Source of the DNA: an uncultured Ruminococcus sp.
GTDB lineage: Bacteria; Bacillota; Clostridia; Oscillospirales; CAG-272
Direction of reading: 5' to 3'
DNA length: 5,793 nucleotides
NCBI GenBank assembly: GCA_902797125.1
Contig: CADBRS010000110.1
Location: 1-5,793, forward strand
Below, piece after piece: positions 1-4,660 of the stretch. Each line of letters opens with the position of its first letter. The stretch's first letter is position 1. The translations under genes were made by a program, and so were the position numbers. The notes under the pieces were generated by a model. That model made no database searches and had not been told where the DNA came from. It was given only the letters and a program-made list of their open reading frames with translations.

Positions 1-181
1 CTGCCGGATTGAAAGGCAGAGGTTCTGAATTGATCATGAAGTCGCTGACGGGATTTGTCGATTGATACAGTCCGCATTCCAGCAGGATCTTCCTGGATGA
101 GGTCTCGATCAATATGCATGATCCGGTCACTTCGGTCGCATTTTTGCCGTAGAAGTAAATGTCGATATGAGGATTGTCCAT
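1..181 (-). CDS. MBL-fold (beta-CASP-like) metallo-hydrolase, N-terminal 60 codons only
   Basis: Only the N-terminus is in the window; the gene continues past the left edge. The protein starts MDNPHIDIYFYGKNATEVTG and continues through SCILIETSSRKILLECGLYQ. The pattern FYG-x-x-x-EVTGS-C-x-L-I-E, followed by the strand ILLECGLYQ, is the usual opening of beta-CASP metallo-beta-lactamase-fold proteins (RNA-specificity-factor / YSH1-like group). Known members are zinc-dependent RNA nucleases. The HxHxDH metal motif would lie further on and is not visible, so catalytic competence cannot be judged. The ATG follows the AlaX stop codon by 3 nt, and its Shine-Dalgarno lies inside the AlaX coding end, so it is the third gene of the DUF523-AlaX operon and probably translationally coupled. 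Family assignment is fairly secure; the substrate is unknown. Confidence 0.8.
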   Translation of the reverse strand, partial: MDNPHIDIYFYGKNATEVTGSCILIETSSRKILLECGLYQSTNPVSDFMINSEPLPFNPA

Positions 182-184
182 TTT

Positions 185-1381
185 TTATTCAGTCTCCTTC
201 AAAAATTGAGAAAACGCCTGATTGATAACTTTTTCACAGACATCCGGGGTCGATGCGATCGTTCCCTGGACCATGACGTCTGATCCTCCGCCCTTGCCGT
301 TCAACTGTTTCATGATGTCCGGCAACAAGGCTTTCAGCCCTCCTTTAGGATGACCGATGATGAAAGCATAGGAACCGTCCGGATTCTGGCACAGGCCACA
401 GACCGGTTTGCCTGTTTTTTGCGTCAATTCGTTGACGGAAGAACGCAGCGTGTTCATTTCGCAGAAGGGGAGGACCAGGCAGAGAACGGGCCCGGCATTT
501 TCTCTGTTCAGCAAATCGTTCGTGAGAAGTTCTGCGATCTTTTTTCTCAGGACGTTGTTTTCCATTTTCAGTTCGGCTTCGGACTGAAGATGGAGTTGCA
601 CTGCCTGCGTGATCTTGTCCTGAGGTGCGGACAGCAATCCGGAAACCGCATATGCGTTTTCGTACCGGAGGCGGTAGTCCTCCAATGCGGCGCGACCGGC
701 AACCATGAAGACCCTGACGCCCCCTTTATAGTGCTGGAAGTCCAGGATCTTGATGAGCCCTATTTCTCCCGTTTTATTGACGTGCGGGGCGCAGCAGGCA
801 CAGACGTCCACACCATTGATACAGACCAGCCTGACGTCTTCGGTCAGTTCGATCTTGCTCCTGTATGAAATTTGCTTGAGTTCGGACGGAGACGGATATC
901 TGGCGGTGACGTCCAGATTGGATGCAACGATCTGATTCGCTTCGGATTCCAACCGGTTCAATTGGTCCCTTGTCAGGACTCTGTTCCAGTCCATGGTGCA
1001 CCATTTGTCAGTCAGATGAAATCCGACGTTGTCGCATCCGAAATGCTTGAAAGCCAGCCCGGACAGAATGTGTTCGGCGCTGTGCATCTGCATGCGGGCA
1101 AATCGAATTTTTTCATCAACGACGCCGATCACTTTCATCCCTGTTGGAATGCTTTCTTCCGTATCATGAAAAATGATTCCGTCCTGAATACGGACGTCTT
1201 TGACAGAGATGCCGTTCAAAGTGCCGCAATCCGATTCCTGTCCGCCTCCTTCCGGAAAAAAGGCGGTGCGGTCCAGGACCAGGGTAAATCCGTGTTCCGT
1301 TTTCTCGCAGGACTCGACTGTTGCCGTGAATGTATACAGATGGCTGTCCTGATCGTAAAGTTTATGCGTTCTTCCGGACAT
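185..1381 (-). CDS. alaX: AlaX-type alanyl-tRNA editing hydrolase, long form with DHHA1 tail (398 aa)
   Basis: This is a free-standing homologue of the AlaRS editing domain. The family hydrolyses Ser-tRNA(Ala) (and Gly-tRNA(Ala)) in trans in the cytosol, preventing serine from being read as alanine. Seen here: the AlaX/AlaRS N-terminal motif LDRTAFFPEGGGQ (residues 36-48), the zinc motif HSAEH (100-104, H100 and H104), and a second metal pair in CACCAPH (194-200, C196 and H200) followed by the conserved KTGEIGLIKI. A helical, probably coiled segment (about 252-290) follows, then a DHHA1-like C-terminal domain with GKGGGSDVMVQG (362-373). About 400 aa is normal for this long form. I chose the ATG at 1381 because AAAGGA lies 9 nt upstream; an in-frame GTG at 1411 adds ten residues but has only a weak SD. 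The start overlaps the DUF523 end by 20 bp, and the MBL-fold gene follows after 3 nt. Function is confident by family; tRNA specificity is inferred. Confidence 0.9.
   Translation of the reverse strand: MSGRTHKLYDQDSHLYTFTATVESCEKTEHGFTLVLDRTAFFPEGGGQESDCGTLNGISVKDVRIQDGIIFHDTEESIPTGMKVIGVVDEKIRFARMQMHSAEHILSGLAFKHFGCDNVGFHLTDKWCTMDWNRVLTRDQLNRLESEANQIVASNLDVTARYPSPSELKQISYRSKIELTEDVRLVCINGVDVCACCAPHVNKTGEIGLIKILDFQHYKGGVRVFMVAGRAALEDYRLRYENAYAVSGLLSAPQDKITQAVQLHLQSEAELKMENNVLRKKIAELLTNDLLNRENAGPVLCLVLPFCEMNTLRSSVNELTQKTGKPVCGLCQNPDGSYAFIIGHPKGGLKALLPDIMKQLNGKGGGSDVMVQGTIASTPDVCEKVINQAFSQFLKETE
194..200 (-). promoter_or_regulatory. Ribosome-binding site of the MBL-fold gene, inside the AlaX 3' end
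   Basis: On the minus strand GAAGGAG lies 12 nt before the ATG at 181, within the last codons (KETE) of the upstream AlaX gene. It is the only purine-rich SD near this start. The spacing is longer than the usual 5-9 nt, which would suit translation coupled to termination on AlaX. Confidence 0.6.
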
Positions 1382-1820
1382 GTTTTTTGATCCTTTCGAT
1401 GTCTTTTTCACAAAAGACCTTGATGCCGTTTTTCTTGAGAAGGGATGCGCAGATCCCGTCTCCGGGGATGAGTGTATGAGAGAAAGATCCGTCGTAGATT
1501 CGGCCGCTTCCGCAGGACGGACTGTTGGCTTTGAGTATGGCCAGTTCAGCGCCCGATGCTTGACAAACGGTGAGCACTTTTTCGGCGCCTTCGCGAAAGG
1601 CTTCGGTCACGTCTTCCCCATTTCGTGTGATGACGCGGTCACCCCGTATTTCGCATGGCGGTCTGGGCGTTTGCAGCCCGCCCAACACTTCCGGACAGAC
1701 AGGAAGCAAGGTCACATTAGGATCGCTCATCAAAAAGTCCAGTTCGTGATAGTTGACCTGTTTGCCGTCATAACGGCACAACTCACCTATCAGGCAGGCG
1801 GAAATGACGATGACTTTCAT
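1362..1820 (-). CDS. DUF523 family protein, TudS-like putative Fe-S protein (152 aa)
   Basis: A small cytosolic protein with every family landmark: ISACLIGELCRYDGK near the N-terminus (C9, C15), PVCPEVLGGLQTPRPPCEI (40-58, C42 and C56), and ILKANSPSCGSGRIYDGSF (95-113, C103). DUF523 was a domain of unknown function until members (TudS) were shown to desulfurise thiouracil using a [4Fe-4S] cluster held by three conserved cysteines; C9, C42 and C103 are the best candidates here. Whether this stand-alone protein acts on free thiopyrimidines, modified nucleosides or something else is not shown by the sequence. I chose the ATG at 1820 because GGAAAGG lies 9 nt upstream and the protein then begins at the family-typical MKVIVISACL; a TTG at 1838 would add six residues. 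It is the first gene of the minus-strand operon, overlapping AlaX by 20 bp. I saw no convincing promoter in the 79-bp divergent gap. Confidence 0.88.
   Translation of the reverse strand: MKVIVISACLIGELCRYDGKQVNYHELDFLMSDPNVTLLPVCPEVLGGLQTPRPPCEIRGDRVITRNGEDVTEAFREGAEKVLTVCQASGAELAILKANSPSCGSGRIYDGSFSHTLIPGDGICASLLKKNGIKVFCEKDIERIKKHVRKNA
1391..1396 (-). promoter_or_regulatory. Ribosome-binding site that decides the AlaX start
   Basis: Minus-strand AAAGGA lies 9 nt before the ATG at 1381 and inside the DUF523 coding end. This favours that ATG over the in-frame GTG at 1411, which has only AAGGTC ahead of it. Confidence 0.65.
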
Positions 1821-1829
1821 ATTACGATA

Positions 1830-1836
1830 CCTTTCC
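1830..1836 (-). promoter_or_regulatory. Ribosome-binding site that decides the DUF523 start
   Basis: Minus-strand GGAAAGG lies 9 nt before the ATG at 1820. The alternative TTG at 1838 would place this site inside the coding region and has no comparable SD. Confidence 0.6.
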
Positions 1837-1839
1837 AAG

Positions 1840-1868
1840 TTGATTTTCCGCTCGATTTGTGGTATGCT
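1840..1868 (+). promoter_or_regulatory. Sigma-A promoter of the flavodoxin gene
   Basis: TTGATT (1840-1845), a 17-bp spacer, then TATGCT (1863-1868). TG at 1860-1861 gives an extended -10. Transcription should start near 1875, leaving a leader of about 25 nt before the flavodoxin ATG. The -35 lies just upstream of the divergent DUF523 RBS. Confidence 0.7.
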
Positions 1869-1887
1869 TGTTCCGTAGAAGCGGAAA
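1845..1887. repeat. 8-bp inverted repeat across the flavodoxin promoter
   Basis: TTTCCGCT (1845-1852) and AGCGGAAA (1880-1887) are perfect inverted copies with a 27-bp gap containing the -10 box. The right arm touches the flavodoxin SD. It could be a looped operator or the leader hairpin of a minus-strand transcript; chance is also possible with arms this short. Confidence 0.35.
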
Positions 1888-1899
1888 GGGGCGAGCGAG

Positions 1900-2442
1900 A
1901 TGCGGATTTTGATCGTTTACATGAGTCACACGGGGACCGTGAGGGACTGCGTGGATCTTTTGAAAAAAGAATTGAACTCGCACGAAGTCGATCTGTGCGA
2001 TCTCTCTGAGCGCGTGCTGCTGCCCGAAGGCTACGACGCAGTAGTCCTGGGCGGTTATATCCACTCCGGGAAACTGCCTCCGGAGTTGGCACAGTATCTG
2101 AAGTCTTTCGAAGAGGCTTTGCTCAAAACACGCCTCGGGCTGTTTTTGTGCTGCGGTTTCACGGACAGATCCGATGAATATTTCATCAAAAACTTCCAGA
2201 AATCCTTGCGCGATCACGCGTTCGCGGTGATGCCTCTGGGCGGAAGGTTGCGTTCCTCCGACGCGAAAAGCATTCTGGACAAGCTGATCATTTGGTATAT
2301 GAGAAGCAATATTTCGCGGAGCGAAGACCACCTGGAAGGGGAATTCCGACGCGTGCTGCCCGGCATTCTACCGGATCAGATCGGGCTGCTGGCGCAAAAA
2401 CTGAAAGCGTCTGTGCAAGAGCCTGTCCGGGAGCCGGATTGA
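1900..2442 (+). CDS. Flavodoxin-domain protein, HemG-like (180 aa)
   Basis: A cytosolic FMN-binding redox protein of the flavodoxin_5 / menaquinone-dependent protoporphyrinogen oxidase (HemG) type. Seen: first strand RILIVYMSH followed by the phosphate-binding loop SHTGTVR (9-15), the second flavin loop LGGYIHSGKLP (50-60), the third-strand segment LGLFLCCGF (79-87), EEYF-like DEYFIKNF (92-99), and a GGRL loop (114-117). Length matches HemG proteins. The start at 1900 is supported by GGAAAGGGG ending 8 nt upstream and by the promoter at 1840-1868. No haem gene is visible nearby, so a general flavodoxin role with quinone or flavoprotein partners is as likely as protoporphyrinogen oxidation. 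The gene is monocistronic: a tRNA gene with its own promoter follows. The C-terminal 25 residues or so are polar and not diagnostic. Confidence 0.82.
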   Translation: MRILIVYMSHTGTVRDCVDLLKKELNSHEVDLCDLSERVLLPEGYDAVVLGGYIHSGKLPPELAQYLKSFEEALLKTRLGLFLCCGFTDRSDEYFIKNFQKSLRDHAFAVMPLGGRLRSSDAKSILDKLIIWYMRSNISRSEDHLEGEFRRVLPGILPDQIGLLAQKLKASVQEPVREPD

Positions 2443-2451
2443 TCTTTTTTT
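2425..2451 (+). terminator. Possible weak terminator overlapping the flavodoxin stop
   Basis: A short GTCCGG / CCGGAT hairpin (5 bp plus one G-T pair, loop GAG, 2425-2439) is followed, after 5 nt, by seven T (2445-2451). The stem is short and the gap to the T-run is longer than ideal, so this is only a candidate. Confidence 0.35.
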
Positions 2452-2487
2452 GCCCGAAAAAATATTTCCGTTCAGACAAAAAATCTA

Positions 2488-2516
2488 TTGACAAACCCAT
2501 CATGCCGTGATATAAT
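2488..2516 (+). promoter_or_regulatory. Consensus sigma-A promoter of tRNA-Lys
   Basis: Perfect TTGACA (2488-2493), a 17-bp spacer and perfect TATAAT (2511-2516), with an extended -10 TG at 2508-2509. A-rich tracts at 2457-2463 and 2478-2483 resemble an UP element. The start should be near 2523, about 10 nt before the mature tRNA end, as expected for a strongly expressed stable-RNA gene. Confidence 0.9.
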
Positions 2517-2532
2517 GCGGTTTGTTTGATGC

Positions 2533-2605
2533 GACCCATTAGCTCAGGCGGTAGAGCACATGACTTTTAATCATGGTGTCCGGAGTTCGAGTCCCCGATG
2601 GGTCA
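2533..2605 (+). tRNA. trnK: tRNA-Lys (anticodon UUU)
   Basis: A 73-nt cloverleaf. Acceptor stem GACCCAT/ATGGGTC (2533-2539 with 2598-2604), discriminator A2605. D stem GCTC/GAGC. Anticodon stem CATGA/TCATG (2559-2563 with 2571-2575) with loop CTTTTAA, so the anticodon is TTT (2566-2568) and reads AAA/AAG lysine codons. Five-base variable loop GTGTC. T arm 2581-2597 with loop TTCGAGT. The T stem has one A-C mismatch (2584 with 2594, conventional 52-62); every other stem pair is Watson-Crick. No CCA is encoded (TAA follows A2605), so CCA must be added after transcription. It stands alone, with its own promoter and terminator. Confidence 0.95.
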
Positions 2606-2607
2606 TA

Positions 2608-2638
2608 AAGAGTGGTTTTCGCCACTCTTATTTTTTTT
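2608..2638 (+). terminator. Intrinsic terminator of tRNA-Lys
   Basis: Perfect 8-bp stem AAGAGTGG (2608-2615) / CCACTCTT (2622-2629), a 6-nt loop, then A and eight T (2631-2638). On the minus strand the same stem is followed only by TTTATG, so it should terminate poorly for the convergent Gx-family gene, whose stop codon lies within it. Confidence 0.9.
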
Positions 2639-3200
2639 CTGCATCTTCATTGTCCGCTTCAGGATCCTGCATGCCTTCACCGCGTATCGTCTCGGGGGAG
2701 GGCATTTTTTTATGCAGAAACAGACAGATCAGTCCGGTGAGCAGTCCGGTCACCGCTCCGCTCAGCATGAGATAGGGCAGATAGGTCCAGACATATTCGC
2801 TGGCCAAAAGTAGTCTGGCGACACAAAGCTGACCGAAATTGTGGAAAAGAGCCCCGGTGATACTGACCAGCGGGATCCATTTTTTCTTGGTGAAGATGAG
2901 CAGCAGATACATGGACAGGAGGCAAAGCAGACCTCCGGCCAGACTGTAGAGAAAAGATATCATTTGTCCTGCGATCGCGGCTGCGAGAACGAGACGCACG
3001 AGCAGTACGATCCCTGCTTCCCACGGTTTGAACCGGATGAGCAGGAAAAGAGTCACGATATTGGCAAGACCCAGTTTGATGCCCGGGATCGGGATGAACG
3101 AAGGGATGAGAGATTCTACGATATAAAGGACCAAAGCCACGGCGGCGAAGAGCCCCAATGCGGCCACTTTGGAAAGGATCATCCTGGAATTGGATCTCAT
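2628..3200 (-). CDS. Gx-transporter / heptaprenyl diphosphate synthase component I family membrane protein, EetB-like (190 aa)
   Basis: An integral membrane protein with about six hydrophobic segments (roughly residues 12-29, 38-57, 61-77, 80-103, 107-132, 139-163). Family signatures visible are PGIKLGLANIVTLFLL (39-54), FLYSLAGGLLC (83-93) and SITGALFHNFGQL (113-125). The family is named after component I of heptaprenyl diphosphate synthase but resembles small-molecule transporters, and its Listeria member EetB belongs to the flavin-based extracellular electron transfer locus; the molecular role is unresolved. It is the last gene after apbE and the NusG-II gene, 11 nt downstream, with SD AAAGGAGG 5 nt before the ATG. 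No polyprenyl synthase (component II) is in the window. The 27-residue C-terminal tail is hydrophilic and acidic. Its TAA lies inside the tRNA-Lys terminator. Family is confident, function uncertain. Confidence 0.85.
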   Translation of the reverse strand: MRSNSRMILSKVAALGLFAAVALVLYIVESLIPSFIPIPGIKLGLANIVTLFLLIRFKPWEAGIVLLVRLVLAAAIAGQMISFLYSLAGGLLCLLSMYLLLIFTKKKWIPLVSITGALFHNFGQLCVARLLLASEYVWTYLPYLMLSGAVTGLLTGLICLFLHKKMPSPETIRGEGMQDPEADNEDAEKK

Positions 3201-3211
3201 AGATGCCTCCT

Positions 3212-3607
3212 TTACCCGGCCACGCCGTCCAGCCCTGGATCGGAATCCCTCAGCTCAATGACGACGACCAAACGGTGGGGCAGACAGGAGATCGGACGAT
3301 ATTCTGATTCTACCGTGCCCATCGCTGTGCAGTCTTTGCCCGGACAGTCCGATTCGAAGACCGAAACGGAGGTTTTGTCGATGCGGACCCGGTTGAAACC
3401 CTGGTCGCAAATGATCGTTTTTTCAATTGCCTGATCCAGACTGTCCATGCGGATTTCTTCGGTCAGCGCGCCGTTTTGGTAGATGCAGGCGACCCGGTAA
3501 CCGCTCTTAGGCGAACCGTTATGGGACAGGATGATCCATAAAACCGACGCGATCAGGATGAGTGCGATGGGGATCAACATAATGAACAATTTCTTCCGGT
3601 CACTCAT
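3212..3607 (-). CDS. NusG domain II-containing membrane-anchored protein, EetA-like (131 aa)
   Basis: A short positive N-terminus is followed by one transmembrane helix (about 7-28), with the rest predicted outside the cell. The extracytosolic domain has the NusG-II family core: VSVFESDCPGKDC (81-93) and ISCLPHRLVVVI (106-117), with C88, C93 and C108. About 130 aa is normal. These stand-alone NusG-II proteins are not transcription factors; the Listeria relative EetA is required for flavin-based extracellular electron transfer, mechanism unknown. The three extracytosolic cysteines could form a disulfide or bind a cofactor, which is inference. The start ATG overlaps the apbE stop by 8 bp (ATGAGTGA) with GGAGG 9 nt upstream, so translation is probably coupled to apbE. 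Confidence 0.85.
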   Translation of the reverse strand: MSDRKKLFIMLIPIALILIASVLWIILSHNGSPKSGYRVACIYQNGALTEEIRMDSLDQAIEKTIICDQGFNRVRIDKTSVSVFESDCPGKDCTAMGTVESEYRPISCLPHRLVVVIELRDSDPGLDGVAG

Positions 3608-4610
3608 GGATGAAAACCTCCATGCCGTCTGTCGCTTCGACAGAACCGTCTTGCAGGATCAACAGATAGGAATAGGCCGGATAGGCGGCTATCAAGTTGA
3701 TTGCCTCGTCCTTTCCCAAAATGAAGCAGGCTGTGGAGAGCGCGTCGCAAACCGCGCCGTCAGGACCCAGGACCGTCGCGCTTGCGATGTCCGATTCGGA
3801 CGGATATCCCGTTTTCGGATCCAGGATATGATGATATCTGACGCCGTTCAGTTCGAAAAAGCGGGCATAAGCCCCGGACGTCACGACCGCGGCATCGCCG
3901 ACAGTCAGTTCGGCAAATACGTCTTCAGGAGAGAAAGGATCCGCGATCCCGACGCGCCACTTGGCGTCCGCACCGTCTTTGGATCCGCACAGTTGCAGAT
4001 TGCCTCCCAGGTTGAGTACCCCGGAACATCCGTGATCCAATACGATCTGACGGAGTCGGTATCCGAGATAGCCCTTGGCCACGGCACCGAGATGGATGAG
4101 CATGTCGGGGTCCGTCCTGGAAACGGTCCGCTGCGCTTCATCGATGACGATCCGGTCCATCCCGTGATGGGCAAGCGCGGTCTGAATATCCTTTTCATCG
4201 GGCACAACACCCGGATTGGTTTCGATATGCCAGAGTTTGATCAGCGACCCGATGGTCACGTCCAGCGCGCCTCCGGACTTCTGTCCGACGTCCAGCGCGA
4301 TCTTGAGCACGTCGATGATCTCGGAGGGGACCTTGACGGGGCCCTCGGATAAATTGAGCCTGGACAGATCGGAATCATCCAGTTCGAAACTGAAAACCGT
4401 TTCGAGCCGTTCGCATTCTTTTCTCAGATCCTGACCCAGTTTTTCAATGGTCTGGGAGTCGGGACCGTACAGCGTGAAATACAGGATGGTCCCGAATGCG
4501 GAGAGGGACATGGACGCGCTTCTCCGCGTACCCGAGCAGGCGCAAAAAGAGAGGCCGATGCCCAGGATGCATAAAAGGGATACCATACGGATCCAAATGC
4601 TTTTCACCAT
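3600..4610 (-). CDS. apbE: ApbE: FAD:protein FMN transferase, lipoprotein (336 aa)
   Basis: ApbE (FmnB in the Listeria EET locus) uses Mg2+ and FAD to attach FMN covalently to a Ser/Thr of extracytosolic redox proteins. Seen: a lipoprotein-type signal sequence (KSIWIRMVSLLCILGIGLSF, then CACSG, probable lipidated C25), then family motifs in order: GGALDVTIGSLIKLW (113-127), HLGAVAKGYLGYRL (173-186), GVLNLGGNLQ (197-206), VTSGAYARFF (243-252), HHILDPKTGYP (260-270) and CDALSTACFILG (288-299); the DALST acidic/hydroxyl residues normally bind metal. Length is typical. SD AGGAGG lies 8 nt before the ATG. It heads apbE-NusG-II-Gx and follows the Crp-family regulator after 48 bp holding a terminator. 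No flavinylation target with the DGxSGAT-type motif is in this window, so the substrate must be encoded elsewhere. FCAC is an imperfect lipobox. Function confident. Confidence 0.95.
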   Translation of the reverse strand: MVKSIWIRMVSLLCILGIGLSFCACSGTRRSASMSLSAFGTILYFTLYGPDSQTIEKLGQDLRKECERLETVFSFELDDSDLSRLNLSEGPVKVPSEIIDVLKIALDVGQKSGGALDVTIGSLIKLWHIETNPGVVPDEKDIQTALAHHGMDRIVIDEAQRTVSRTDPDMLIHLGAVAKGYLGYRLRQIVLDHGCSGVLNLGGNLQLCGSKDGADAKWRVGIADPFSPEDVFAELTVGDAAVVTSGAYARFFELNGVRYHHILDPKTGYPSESDIASATVLGPDGAVCDALSTACFILGKDEAINLIAAYPAYSYLLILQDGSVEATDGMEVFIHE

Positions 4611-4627
4611 GGCTCAAGCCTCCTCTC

Positions 4628-4660
4628 AAAAAACAGGTGCCGGCCTTGCCCGCACCTGTT
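4628..4660 (-). terminator. Intrinsic terminator or attenuator between the Crp-family gene and apbE
   Basis: On the minus strand AACAGGTGC (4660-4652) pairs perfectly with GCACCTGTT (4640-4632); the 11-nt loop can add an inner GGC/GCC helix. Six T follow at 4633-4628, two of them shared with the stem. The 5' arm begins inside the regulator's TAA stop codon. The apbE SD follows at once, leaving no space for a promoter after the hairpin. Confidence 0.82.

Noticed and set aside
872..1390. 172-codon plus-strand frame opposite AlaX (and a similar one at 350-868)
   Set aside because: Both are antisense to AlaX motif regions and show no recognisable domain.
1382..1411. Ten-residue N-terminal extension of AlaX from a GTG at 1411
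   Set aside because: Weak SD and deeper overlap with DUF523; the ATG at 1381 has AAAGGA at 9 nt.
1380..2009. 209-codon plus-strand frame opposite DUF523 and running into the flavodoxin gene
   Set aside because: It covers two real genes and the promoter region between them; no RBS or domain.
1822..2331. 169-codon minus-strand frame opposite the flavodoxin
   Set aside because: Shadow of the flavodoxin gene, which has a promoter, SD and flavin loops.
2445..2463. T-run and A-run flanking GCCCG after the flavodoxin as a terminator
   Set aside because: The stem would be almost entirely A-T and lacks a following T tract on the plus strand; the A-run is better read as an upstream element of the tRNA promoter.
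2841..3434. 197-codon plus-strand frame opposite the Gx-family and NusG-II genes
   Set aside because: Highly charged nonsense-like translation, complementary to transmembrane coding sequence.
3531..4352. 273-codon open frame on the plus strand opposite apbE and the NusG-II gene start
   Set aside because: It is antisense to well-supported genes with clear family motifs, has no family pattern of its own and no good SD; a by-product of codon composition.
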